DNA of 12,718 nucleotides from JBMNNU01 sp050942695 (GCA_050942695.1 JBMNNU010000080.1:1-12718), one strand, 5' to 3'; positions 1 through 6,952 are shown, counted from the first letter of the stretch. Notes: generated by a model from the letters alone, not told the origin. Made by a program: numbers and translations.

Positions 1-1
1 A

Positions 2-115
2 TACCGGGTAATGAGCGTTCCGAAGATAGTGGTGAACGAAAAGACTCAGTTCGTTGGGGCTTTGCCGGAGGACAGCTTCCTTGCCGAGGTGATGAAAGCA
101 CTGAGCGGAAAATAA
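2..115 (+). CDS. C-terminal end of a thioredoxin-fold protein (glutaredoxin/PDO-like), 5' truncated
   Basis: The frame starting at base 2 is open from the window edge to TAA at 113-115 and encodes 37 residues. It contains VMSVPKIVVN followed by FVGALPED and a short terminal helix (FLAEVMKALSGK). The S-V-P-K segment looks like the cis-proline loop of the thioredoxin fold. The FVGALPE strand-turn and closing helix resemble the end of the glutaredoxin-like protein disulfide oxidoreductase (PDO) family. The CxxC active site would lie upstream, outside the window, so redox activity cannot be confirmed. Inference: a cytoplasmic thiol-disulfide oxidoreductase. Another thioredoxin-like family is possible. 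Confidence 0.65.
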   Translation, partial: YRVMSVPKIVVNEKTQFVGALPEDSFLAEVMKALSGK

Positions 116-121
116 AGTGAG

Positions 122-136
122 CTGAGCGCTGCTCAG
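122..136 (+). terminator. Short hairpin after the thioredoxin-like gene, possible terminator
   Basis: CTGAGC-GCT-GCTCAG is a perfect 6-bp stem with a 3-nt loop, starting 7 nt after the TAA of the upstream gene. No U-tract follows, so a classical intrinsic terminator is doubtful. It may be a weak terminator or 3'-end stabiliser. Confidence 0.3.
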
Positions 137-185
137 ATAGGCACAGGGATGGTTCACACAAATAGCCAGATCTGTAGCGTCGAGG

Positions 186-200
186 CTCGTCCCCGACGAG
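186..200. repeat. Small perfect inverted repeat in the 116-327 gap
   Basis: CTCGTC-CCC-GACGAG forms a 6-bp stem with a 3-nt loop in the gap before the methyltransferase gene. There is no T-tract on either side, so no role is assigned. I see no convincing gene or promoter in the rest of this 212-nt gap. Confidence 0.35.
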
Positions 201-327
201 GTACCACGTCAGACACAAGGCCTGATGCTACATTGTGACTCGTGCCGCGAACCATACTTAGGCATCATGTTACATGGCACAACGGATGCATCTCTAGGCG
301 AGAAGCATCAGGGGGTGCCTTGGAAAA

Positions 328-1203
328 ATGAAGGCTGGCAGGGTCGAAATCGGCTACGAACGGATCTGCGACTGCCCGCCAAATCATATCAACTGCCTGG
401 ACGCTAAAAGTTGGAATAAATATCAGATTGGGATCTGGCAGTTCTACTACAGCTCACGAGATGTCCGCGATAAGAGTCTCCATCCGGCAGCTTACCCCAT
501 TTCCCTTGCGCAAAGGGTGATCGAGCTGTTTACGCACCGGGGGGAACTGGTTTTGGACCCCTTCGTAGGGAGTGGAACCACGCTGGTAGCAGCTCGTGAC
601 ACAGGAAGGAACAGCGTTGGCTTTGACCTGAAGCCCGAGTACGTGGAATTAGCTCGCTCGCGGTTAGAAGCTACTGCTCGAGTAGATGGCGTAAATCAGC
701 ATGTTCTCTGTGAAGATGCCCGGAATATCGGCCATTATTTAGCCCCAGATACGGTGAGCTTGATACTCACATCGCCCCCTTATGCGAATCTGCTGAATCG
801 AAAGCGGAAGAATAAGAGTCGCCAAAGCAGCCTTCGCAAGAACGGCCAGTTCCTAAGGGTGGAGCAGTACTCGCAGGACCCCAGAGACCTTGGGACTCTC
901 GACCTGCAAGCCTACTCTCAGGAAATAGCCACCATATTTCGCCGTTTGCTGCCCCTGTTGAGGCCACGCGCGCACTGTGTGATCAACGTACCCGATATTT
1001 GGTGGGAGAACGAACGGATAACGCTCCACGTGATGGTGATAGAAAGCTTGAGGAGTGTCGGCTACGAGCTGAGAAATACCATCATCTGGGATCGTACGAA
1101 CATCGTAAACAGGATTGGCATTTTCGGCTGGCCCAGCAATTACATAACGATGGGCACCACCTTCGAATATCTGCTCGATTTCTGGAGGCCACCTACCGAA
1201 TGA
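328..1203 (+). CDS. DNA (amino) methyltransferase, N4-cytosine/N6-adenine family
   Basis: This 291-residue protein transfers a methyl group from S-adenosylmethionine to an exocyclic amino group in DNA. Motif X is around residues 50-66 (DKSLHPAAYP). Motif I, the SAM-binding DPFVGSGTT, is at 77-85. An acidic motif II (GFD) is at 98-100, ED at 129-130, and the catalytic TSPPY (motif IV) at 148-152. The order X-I-IV excludes the beta class. The SPPY form is commoner in N4-cytosine enzymes, but I cannot decide the base from sequence alone. A Lys/Arg-rich stretch (157-171) after motif IV may contact DNA. The ATG at 328 is the only ATG, GTG or TTG after an in-frame stop at 295-297, and AGGGGG lies 12 nt upstream. 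No restriction endonuclease gene is visible on either side, so it looks like an orphan methylase, although the gene before 2 is unseen. The target site is unknown. Confidence 0.88.
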   Translation: MKAGRVEIGYERICDCPPNHINCLDAKSWNKYQIGIWQFYYSSRDVRDKSLHPAAYPISLAQRVIELFTHRGELVLDPFVGSGTTLVAARDTGRNSVGFDLKPEYVELARSRLEATARVDGVNQHVLCEDARNIGHYLAPDTVSLILTSPPYANLLNRKRKNKSRQSSLRKNGQFLRVEQYSQDPRDLGTLDLQAYSQEIATIFRRLLPLLRPRAHCVINVPDIWWENERITLHVMVIESLRSVGYELRNTIIWDRTNIVNRIGIFGWPSNYITMGTTFEYLLDFWRPPTE

Positions 1204-1243
1204 TACTAGTTACGCGGTTGAGTCTATGGGCTGTTTGGTGTAG

Positions 1244-1318
1244 TTCTGGGTTCTGGGTCCTGGGTCCTGAGTCCTGAGGACGGTTCTGGGTTCTGGGAAT
1301 TTGATTCTGAGTGCTGAT
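1244..1318. repeat. Heptanucleotide tandem repeat array (consensus TYCTGRG)
   Basis: Five contiguous 7-mers at 1244-1278 read TTCTGGG, TTCTGGG, TCCTGGG, TCCTGAG, TCCTGAG. After a 5-nt break, 1284-1318 holds five more units in phase: TTCTGGG, TTCTGGG, one degenerate unit, TTCTGAG and TGCTGAT. The array occupies the gap between the methyltransferase and the convergent glycosidase gene. The same unit recurs at 4431-4465. There are no unique spacers, so it is not a CRISPR. The rest of the 1204-1383 gap shows no gene or clear terminator. Confidence 0.85.
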
Positions 1319-1383
1319 GACCTAGATTTATACTCGAAGCGGAAAGGCATCCCACCACGTAACTCCTATCAACGATCGAGGTT

Positions 1384-2850
1384 TTACGGGCGCTTGGGGA
1401 GGTTGCGCAACACCTGTTCTAGTTGGCAACGCACGCCGGGGGCAGTATCCGGCTGCGGATCGTAGCACGAGCCCCCTCCGGCAGCGCCGTTGCCATACGA
1501 TGCGAGCCCGCGGCGGTTGTCCAGGTAAAGCCGATCGACAACCTTGGGACTCTCTCCGTTCCAGGCTCCGATACCGATAACCTGGGGATAGTCCAGAACA
1601 AAACGAAGCTGCCGGATCTCCTGCTCCAGTCGGAGCTGTTCCTGATGAGCTGCGTAGACGTTGGGGAGCACCCGCGAGGTGCCCAGCTCTTCTACGATCA
1701 CCGGCAGCCTGCGACCGTTGCGGCAGGGCTCAGCAGTGATGTAGTCCAGATCCCAGGAGATGGGCATGTCGCCCGGCTGCTCGTGGCTTACCCAATCGTA
1801 AGCATGGAGCGTGTAGGCGTCGACCGGCGCCTCACAGTAAACCCAGCGGGCGACGTCCGAGTGAGGCGTCCAGGGCTGAAGGTGGTTGACCCCCATTATC
1901 CCTGGCAATATGGGGGTATGGGGGTCCAGAAGGCGGAGCTCCTGAGTGACCTCGATTATGAATGGGGCGATAGCCCAGGGATCCTCGGGGGTGTGTAGCT
2001 CGTTTCCTAGCTCCCAGGCGAAGATTACATCCAGCGCCCCTCGTTCCTTGACTGTATTGACCAGATCCTGCATGAACTGCAGGTAGGCCCCCCGCCAATT
2101 ATGTTTGTAGAAGGGGAGCAACAACTGATAGTAGCCGTCCATCCAACCCGAGCTTTCGGGGGCTTCACCTGGAACGGGTTGATGATTGTTGACGAGGGCA
2201 ACCAGTAGCTTCACGTTCGCAGACCTAAGGAAGGGCGCCGCATCGGCGATACGGTTACCCACCTGCTTTCCATCCCATGGTTTGAAGCTGTTGCTGTCGG
2301 TGGCGAAAACCCGGATGACACCTGCTCTCATCCACTGGGCATAGGCAACGTTCTCTTGGAAATCTCGCGGCTCCTGGTGAAAGAGGGCGCCGTGCATGTT
2401 CAATATCAAAAAACGGTCGTTCAGGGAGGTGATACCGGGCTTAGTAATCTGTTTCAAAGGAGCGTTGGATTGCAGGCCAGAGAGATCAGACACTTCCCCC
2501 TCCCCTTGCGTCTGCACAGCTTCCCACGAGAATCGCTCACTATTTGACCTGGCCTGAACACCTTCAGGGCCGCTAACCCAGGTCATAGCGCCATTGGTAA
2601 AGGCCGTCAAGTTATCAGCCTTGCGCCAGACCAGCAAACCGTGGGTGGTCTGCTGGATGGAGTCGCCTTCTTGGGTGATGTATTCGCTTCCGACGGGGTC
2701 CCCAACGATACCTGGGAGCTGATCGGCTAGCGCTTTGAATCCCAAGGTAAACTCCGGCGCGGGATTGGCCACGGCTACCGCTGTAGCTACCAAGAAGGTA
2801 GCGCTAGCGACAACGCTGGCTAGGATGAGGGTCAACGTAATGCGCGACAT
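1384..2850 (-). CDS. Secreted GH5-like TIM-barrel glycoside hydrolase
   Basis: This 488-residue protein has a hydrophobic N-terminus (residues 4-28) and an A-V-A signal-peptidase-like site before N29, so it is probably exported. Residues ~33-112 form a small domain with QQTTHGLLVWRKADN and FTNGAMTW. I recall this module before hydrolase domains in Chloroflexota proteins, but its function is unknown to me. Residues ~140-450 look like a cellulase/mannanase-type (clan GH-A) barrel. FAWELGNELH at 277-286 carries the acid/base candidate Glu284 after Asn, TLHAYDW at 347-353 the conserved His, and VIVEELG at 384-390 the nucleophile candidate Glu388. WNGE (430-433) may be the aromatic residue near the end of the barrel. 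Catalytic residues therefore look intact. The substrate cannot be read; a beta-linked glycan is the family norm. The ATG at 2848-2850 is preceded by a weak AGGTG about 11 nt away. The gene stands alone, convergent with the methyltransferase and downstream of the CCA gene. Confidence 0.8.
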   Translation of the reverse strand: MSRITLTLILASVVASATFLVATAVAVANPAPEFTLGFKALADQLPGIVGDPVGSEYITQEGDSIQQTTHGLLVWRKADNLTAFTNGAMTWVSGPEGVQARSNSERFSWEAVQTQGEGEVSDLSGLQSNAPLKQITKPGITSLNDRFLILNMHGALFHQEPRDFQENVAYAQWMRAGVIRVFATDSNSFKPWDGKQVGNRIADAAPFLRSANVKLLVALVNNHQPVPGEAPESSGWMDGYYQLLLPFYKHNWRGAYLQFMQDLVNTVKERGALDVIFAWELGNELHTPEDPWAIAPFIIEVTQELRLLDPHTPILPGIMGVNHLQPWTPHSDVARWVYCEAPVDAYTLHAYDWVSHEQPGDMPISWDLDYITAEPCRNGRRLPVIVEELGTSRVLPNVYAAHQEQLRLEQEIRQLRFVLDYPQVIGIGAWNGESPKVVDRLYLDNRRGLASYGNGAAGGGSCYDPQPDTAPGVRCQLEQVLRNLPKRP

Positions 2851-2906
2851 TTACTTGACACCTGCAATCGACATCATTAATGCCCCCTGCATAGAAAAGT
2901 AAATTA

Positions 2907-2921
2907 TTGGGGGCACCCCAA
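2907..2921 (-). terminator. Hairpin with T-rich tail, possible terminator of the translin-CCA unit
   Basis: On the minus strand, TTGGGG-TGC-CCCCAA is a perfect 6-bp stem, followed by the T-rich TAATTTACTTTTC. It lies about 110 nt downstream of the CCA-adding gene stop and about 55 nt upstream of the glycosidase start. It could end the translin-CCA transcript. The tail is not a pure T-run, so confidence is modest. A second stem, CCAGG-N8-CCTGG at 2928-2945, sits just before it in transcription order. Confidence 0.4.
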
Positions 2922-3030
2922 GCCCCGCCAGGCGTTGCACCCTGGACCCGCTTTTACATACCTATGCAGCGGCCAGTAGTTTAATACATCCCCCAGACAG
3001 TTGTGGCCGGTATGGTGCGTGATAATGCTT

Positions 3031-4416
3031 TCATCCAACAGGGGATTCGGGTGGGGCATCCACCCCTGCTAGCATTTCCCGGGCGATCGCCTCGGCGCCC
3101 GCTTTGTCGTCTGAAGCAATCTCTCCATCCAAGACCGCGTTCAGCAACCTTTCCTTTACATCTCTGATCCAGGGGCCGGGAGGGCGGCTGAAAATAGCCA
3201 TCAGCTCGTTGCCGTCCAGAGGGCTTTTGATCTTTTCGATCTCTTCCTCCGCCTTGAGCTGCTCAACACGCTGCTCTAGCTCTCGCACCAGGGCCAACCG
3301 CGCCGCCACCTTGGCCTCCCGCTGGCTGGTGATATCGGCCTTGGATAGCGCGAACAGCAGGGGGAGCTCCTCACCGGCCTCTCGGACGAAGCGGCGCACC
3401 GCCCCGTTGGTCCAATCGCTCTCGTAGAGGTTGATGCGCTGGTGCATTCGCACCAGCTTGGTGACGCGCTCCACAAACTCAGAGCTGAAGCGGAGCCTCA
3501 GGAGAACCTGCCTGGCCATATCCGCTCCCAGCATCTCGTGCCCGAAGAAGTGCACCTCGGTTCCGTCCACAGTCTTGGTAGCAGGCTTGGCGATATCGTG
3601 AAGGGTTGCCGCCCAGCGTAGAGTCAGGTCGGCTGGAGTGTTCTCGACAACCTGGAGGGTGTGCCTCCACACGTCCTTGTGATGGTAATCGCCCCTCTGC
3701 TGAAGCCCTATCATTGGAAGTAGCTCCGGGATCACGTGATCTAGCAGGTAGCTGTTGTAGAGCAGTTTCAAACCCTCGGCCGGACGGGTGGAGAGCAGTA
3801 TTTTGTTCATCTCCTCCGCTTTCCGCTCCCAACTGATCGTTCGCAGCATATGAGCTTTGCGGATGATGGCGGCGTAGGTATCCCGCTCGATTTCGAAGCC
3901 CAACTGGCAGGCGAAGCGTATTGCTCTGAGCATCCGGAGAGGATCTTCGTTGAAGCGTTCCTGCGGGTTCCCCACCGCGCGAAGATACCGGCCAACCAGG
4001 TCGGATCGGCCTCCAAAAGGGTCTATTATTTTTCCGTCGACGGCCATGGCCATCGCGTTGATCGTGAAGTCCCGCCGAGCCAGATCCTCCTCCAGCGACC
4101 GGAGGAACTCCACGTCGGGCTTCCTCGTGTCCTGATATGTCTCCCCGCGATAGGTTGTGATCTCGATACGCTGGCCGTCGATAATCGCCCCGATTGTGCC
4201 GAATTTCTCACCTATCTTATAGATAGTGAGGTTGGTCCCTTGGGGCCACCGTTGAGCCAGAATCGACTCGGTCTCCGGAGGTGTAGCGTCGGTTGCGAAG
4301 TCCAGATCCGGGCTGGGGCGCCGCAGTAAGCGATCTCGCACCGATCCCCCTACCAGGAACAGCTCCTTTCCGGCTTTTGTAAAGCGGTCGGCCAGAACAG
4401 TGAACAGTCGAACCAT
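3031..4416 (-). CDS. cca: CCA-adding tRNA nucleotidyltransferase with HD domain
   Basis: This 461-residue cytoplasmic enzyme adds or repairs the 3'-CCA end of tRNAs using CTP and ATP (class II nucleotidyltransferase/poly(A) polymerase family). The N-terminal catalytic head has LVGGSVRDRLL at 21-31 and the metal-binding D-L-D at 37-39. ARRDFTINAMA (113-123) and the RMLRAIRFA neck motif (161-169) follow. Residues ~240-330 form an HD phosphohydrolase domain with HHKDVWRHTL (245-254), HD at 273-274 and a later His293. HD domains occur in a subset of bacterial CCA enzymes and can carry 2',3'-cyclic phosphodiesterase or phosphatase activity. A charged helix at ~376-397 and a tail domain complete the usual architecture. 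It begins 2 nt after the translin-family stop codon, so translation is probably coupled. A pure poly(A) polymerase is an alternative, but full length plus HD favours CCA addition. Confidence 0.93.
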   Translation of the reverse strand: MVRLFTVLADRFTKAGKELFLVGGSVRDRLLRRPSPDLDFATDATPPETESILAQRWPQGTNLTIYKIGEKFGTIGAIIDGQRIEITTYRGETYQDTRKPDVEFLRSLEEDLARRDFTINAMAMAVDGKIIDPFGGRSDLVGRYLRAVGNPQERFNEDPLRMLRAIRFACQLGFEIERDTYAAIIRKAHMLRTISWERKAEEMNKILLSTRPAEGLKLLYNSYLLDHVIPELLPMIGLQQRGDYHHKDVWRHTLQVVENTPADLTLRWAATLHDIAKPATKTVDGTEVHFFGHEMLGADMARQVLLRLRFSSEFVERVTKLVRMHQRINLYESDWTNGAVRRFVREAGEELPLLFALSKADITSQREAKVAARLALVRELEQRVEQLKAEEEIEKIKSPLDGNELMAIFSRPPGPWIRDVKERLLNAVLDGEIASDDKAGAEAIAREMLAGVDAPPESPVG

Positions 4417-4418
4417 AG

Positions 4419-5132
4419 CTACTCTGCTAGTCCTGAGCCCTGGGTTTTGAGTCCTGAATCCTCGAAGGTCAACTCGGGTTCTTCCAGACCGGAGGTTGAT
4501 GGCTGGCCGCTGGCAGCCGATTGCTTCTCGAGGGCCAACTGCAGGTCTCGCTGGCGAAGGGCGGTGGTGAGGTCTCCTCGGGTCTTCTCCATAATGCCGC
4601 GTACCAAATCGGTAGTCCGCCGCAACCCACCTGTCATGGCATCCGGAAAGTCGATGGTCACGAGGATGCTGTAGATGTCATCCATCACCTGCAGGATCTC
4701 TTCGCACCGATCCATCTCACCCTGGCGCAGCTTGTCCAGGATGAAGCGGCGAAGCTCCCCCACCGTTTCTCCCATGCCGTTCATGTAGGGAGCGGGCTCC
4801 ACTCCCAATTGCTGGCGAGATGGGATCGGCTCCCGATTGATCAAGGCGTAGGTTATGAAGGCCTCAGCCAGCTCTTTCTGGGAGTCCTGGACGTAGCCGG
4901 CATAGCGGAACTCGGGTTGGTCTTTTAGATTCGATATCATCTGGTCACTGATAGCCTTCGCTTTGTCCAGCAATTCTCGGGCCTTGTCGTTCTCTCCCCG
5001 ATGTACAGCCCGGATGCTAAGGGCGCAGGAGCGCGTCAGCTCTCGAGAGGCCGCCAGCGCCTGCTCTCTGGCCGCGTTCTTTTGTTCCATCTCTCGGATG
5101 AGGTCGGCGCCCATATCTTCTAAACTTGTCAT
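4419..5132 (-). CDS. Translin-family RNA-binding protein / possible RNase subunit
   Basis: This all-helical 237-residue protein resembles the translin/TRAX family (COG2178 type). Recognisable blocks are EFRYAGYVQDSQKELAEAF (74-92), YMNGMGETVGELRRF (116-130) and a G-E-M-D...EEILQVMDDIY helix (138-154). A further block, PDAMTGGLRRTTDLVRGI, is at 163-180. In eukaryotic and archaeal C3PO, TRAX-type subunits cut RNA using two Glu and one Asp. E87, E90 and D151 look like the matching positions here (manual alignment, inference), so it may be a catalytic homo-oligomer. It is the first gene of a unit with the CCA-adding enzyme, suggesting a role in tRNA maturation or quality control. GGAGGAAG ends about 10 nt before the ATG at 5130-5132. 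The last ~14 residues (from E224) are encoded by heptamer repeats and look like an acquired tail. Confidence 0.82.
   Translation of the reverse strand: MTSLEDMGADLIREMEQKNAAREQALAASRELTRSCALSIRAVHRGENDKARELLDKAKAISDQMISNLKDQPEFRYAGYVQDSQKELAEAFITYALINREPIPSRQQLGVEPAPYMNGMGETVGELRRFILDKLRQGEMDRCEEILQVMDDIYSILVTIDFPDAMTGGLRRTTDLVRGIMEKTRGDLTTALRQRDLQLALEKQSAASGQPSTSGLEEPELTFEDSGLKTQGSGLAE
4431..4465. repeat. Heptamer repeat copy inside the 3' end of the translin-family gene
   Basis: On the plus strand five in-phase 7-mers read TCCTGAG, CCCTGGG, TTTTGAG, TCCTGAA, TCCTCGA, the same family as at 1244-1318. Because 3 x 7 = 21 nt, the minus-strand reading gives a protein with a 7-residue period (DSGLKTQ then GSGLAE), which forms the end of the translin-family protein. 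Confidence 0.8.
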
Positions 5133-5142
5133 GGTAACTGTA

Positions 5143-5164
5143 CTTCCTCCAGCCCGGCATTATA
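5143..5164 (-). promoter_or_regulatory. Candidate -10 box and Shine-Dalgarno for the translin-CCA unit
   Basis: On the minus strand a perfect TATAAT occupies 5159-5164, and GGAGGAAG lies at 5143-5150 ahead of the ATG at 5132. No good -35 stands 16-18 nt upstream; TTGCAT is only 14 nt away. The ribosome site is convincing, the promoter only possible. The rest of the 247-nt divergent gap (5133-5379) holds G-run and C-run stretches (5290-5340) but no clear element. Confidence 0.4.
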
Positions 5165-5379
5165 TATCCGGTGCAATTATGCAATGAAACCAATATAATA
5201 GGGAAAAAGCCTGTAATAGGAGTGGCCGTTCGTACTTTCCTACTTTACCCTCTGTACTTGATCAACCACGCAATCAGGAATTGTACCATGGTGGGGGGTA
5301 TAGTTGACTAATTAGCCGTAGGGTGAAAGACTAACCCCCGCTGAACGCTACCTCTCAGAAAGGGATAATTGTCAACCTC

Positions 5380-6120
5380 ATGGAATTGAGCCTATCGTTC
5401 CTCGCTGTTGCCAGCGCCATGGTATTCATCGCGGCTATAGCCCAATCGATGTCCGGTTTCGGCTTTGCCCTAGTGCTGGCACCGCTCTTCTCGCTGGTGT
5501 GGGACCCGCACCAGGTGGTTATCGTATCCACTATTCTCAACGGCGCTCTCTCACTCAGCATTACCTTCAAGAATCGGAATCACGTCTCTGTGAACCGGGT
5601 GAGCTTACTGTTGATTGGCGCCCTTGCAGGTATCCCCTTAGGATTGTTGGTGCTCGCCAGTTTGGACCCGAACCCGTTGCGGGTGCTGATAGGGGTGGCT
5701 GTGTTTTTGCTCGGTGGGCTGGTCTACTTCAGCGTAACTCCGCCCCTGAAAAGGGAGCGCCCCTGGTTGTTGGTCTCCGGGGTGATTAGCGGCCTACTGC
5801 ACAGCAGCACCAGTATGGGCGGGCCGCCGGTCGTGCTCTGCCTGATGAGCCAGGGACACGAGAAGGAGTTGATGCGGGGAACGTTGCTGGGGTTCTTTGG
5901 CCCCCTAAGTGTGCTCACCGTAGTCGGCTTCTGGCTAGGCGGATTGGTCCGGATTGAGGCTCTGTTGGTCAGCGTCGCCATGGTGCCGGCATTATCGGTA
6001 GGGATCTGGCTAGGTGCGGAGGCTTTCAAGCGTGCTCCCGGCGATCTGTACCGGGCTATAGTGGCTCTTCTAATTGCCGTGGCGGGGATTTTGAGCATTT
6101 TATCCGGCCTGCGCGGTTAG
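5380..6120 (+). CDS. TauE/SafE-family membrane permease
   Basis: This 246-residue polytopic inner-membrane protein has about eight hydrophobic segments arranged as two similar halves, typical of the TauE/SafE (sulfite exporter/anion permease) family, whose members are usually ~240-270 residues. The first half carries SGFGFALVLAPL (25-36) and the second GLLHSSTSMGGPPVVL (138-153), the paired Gly/Pro-rich signatures of the family. PLGLLVLASLDP (86-97) follows the first half. Characterised members export sulfite, sulfoacetate or other organosulfur anions. The substrate here cannot be inferred because no sulfur-metabolism genes are nearby. The ATG at 5380 has only a weak AAAGGGA about 14 nt upstream. 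The PAP2 gene follows 85 nt downstream on the same strand, so co-transcription is possible. Confidence 0.87.
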   Translation: MELSLSFLAVASAMVFIAAIAQSMSGFGFALVLAPLFSLVWDPHQVVIVSTILNGALSLSITFKNRNHVSVNRVSLLLIGALAGIPLGLLVLASLDPNPLRVLIGVAVFLLGGLVYFSVTPPLKRERPWLLVSGVISGLLHSSTSMGGPPVVLCLMSQGHEKELMRGTLLGFFGPLSVLTVVGFWLGGLVRIEALLVSVAMVPALSVGIWLGAEAFKRAPGDLYRAIVALLIAVAGILSILSGLRG

Positions 6121-6167
6121 AAGTAGCCCCAAAGCTATAGGCACACTACCTGCGCAATGAAATCGAG

Positions 6168-6206
6168 ATGGGAGGAGAGAACACACTCGCCAACCTGGAG
6201 GGGTAA
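6168..6206 (+). other. 12-codon mini-ORF overlapping the PAP2 start (TAATG)
   Basis: An ATG at 6168 opens a 12-codon frame (MGGENTLANLEG) whose TAA shares one base with the PAP2 ATG (TAATG). The PAP2 Shine-Dalgarno, GGAGGGG at 6197-6203, lies inside this mini-ORF and is only 2 nt from the ATG. Translational coupling or a leader peptide is possible. The mini-ORF has no clear ribosome site of its own, so it may be chance. Confidence 0.25.
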
Positions 6207-6889
6207 TGAAGAGGGCTATCCTTCCGGCGCTCGTGTTGTTTCTCCCCTCTGCAGTCCTGCTATCGCGAGCGACCCAGCATCTCAAGGCCAGATACTCCGG
6301 CAATAATTCCCCGGCATTTGCTAAAAGCCCCAAAATATGGCGCTGGAACGAGCTTCCTGGGAGTGCGAGCGATCCGCTCGCAGGCTCCCGCACGGCGCTC
6401 ATCATGCGAGGGGTGAGCGAGTTGGGTCGGCCTTTCTCAGGAGCGGTAATGATTGCATCCGCAGCCGCTCTGCTGCTCCTCTGGCGCAGGAGACTCGAAG
6501 CCCTCTTCGTCCTGGCAACCTTTACCGGACCCGCCATCAGCTTTCTTCTTAAAGCCGTGACTCATCGCACACGTCCGAGCCCTGGTTTCGAAGATGGCAT
6601 TTTGAGCAGTATAAACCGCTACAGTTTCCCCAGCGGTCACGTAGTCTTCTTCGAGGTGTTCTTTGGCTTCCTGGCTTATCTGGCCTACAACAATCTTAAG
6701 GGCGCGGTTCGATGGTTTTCGGTGGCATTTAGCTCTTTGCTGATAATACTGGTCGGGCCTTCTCGGGTGTTTCTCGGTGCACATTGGGCGAGCGATGTGG
6801 CCGCAGGGTACGTTATCGGCGCTGTATGGCTATTTCTGCTGATATTTGCCTTCCGAAAGATGAGTAATCAATTAAGCCTGCATCAATGA
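6206..6889 (+). CDS. PAP2-family membrane phosphatase
   Basis: This 227-residue integral membrane protein belongs to the type 2 phosphatidic acid phosphatase superfamily. All three catalytic motifs are present: K-x6-RP at 116-124 (KAVTHRTRP), PSGH at 142-145, and SR-x5-H-x3-D at 186-197 (SRVFLGAHWASD). His145 would protonate the leaving group and His193 act as nucleophile. Membrane segments lie at about 4-20, 78-93, 98-116, 146-162, 170-184 and 198-216, which is normal for the family. Substrates in the family include phosphatidic acid, undecaprenyl diphosphate and other lipid phosphates; nothing here distinguishes them. An in-frame stop at 6158-6160 with no earlier start codon fixes the ATG at 6206. 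Confidence 0.9.
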   Translation: MKRAILPALVLFLPSAVLLSRATQHLKARYSGNNSPAFAKSPKIWRWNELPGSASDPLAGSRTALIMRGVSELGRPFSGAVMIASAAALLLLWRRRLEALFVLATFTGPAISFLLKAVTHRTRPSPGFEDGILSSINRYSFPSGHVVFFEVFFGFLAYLAYNNLKGAVRWFSVAFSSLLIILVGPSRVFLGAHWASDVAAGYVIGAVWLFLLIFAFRKMSNQLSLHQ

Positions 6890-6912
6890 GCTTTCCAATA
6901 TAACTGATTAAG

Positions 6913-6951
6913 TCAACACTTGTTGATCATATGAGCAGCAAATGTTGATCA
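6913..6951. promoter_or_regulatory. Putative operator: palindrome plus direct repeats upstream of the response regulator
   Basis: TCAACA (6913-6918), CT, TGTTGA (6921-6926) form a perfect inverted repeat. The 9-mer TGTTGATCA occurs at 6921-6929 and again at 6943-6951, exactly 22 bp apart, or two helical turns. OmpR/PhoB-type regulators typically bind direct repeats with about 11-bp phasing, so 22 bp is compatible. The second copy ends just before a candidate -35, the position expected for an activator. Related sites occur at 10307-10326 and 11969-11982. Confidence 0.5.
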
Positions 6952-6952
6952 A

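Noticed and set aside
225..407. A 60-codon plus-strand frame with a CxxC near its start, upstream of the methyltransferase
   Set aside because: It overlaps the methyltransferase start by 80 nt, has no ribosome site and shows no recognisable family pattern; likely chance.
1244..1318. CRISPR array
   Set aside because: The repeats are 7 nt long, contiguous and without unique spacers, and no cas genes are present.
3850..4329. A 159-codon plus-strand frame opposite the cca gene
   Set aside because: It is antisense to highly conserved cca motifs; the open frame is a by-product of the codon composition of the real gene.
5290..5340. Promoter with TTGACT for the TauE/SafE gene
   Set aside because: TTGACT at about 5304 has no acceptable -10 hexamer 16-18 nt downstream.
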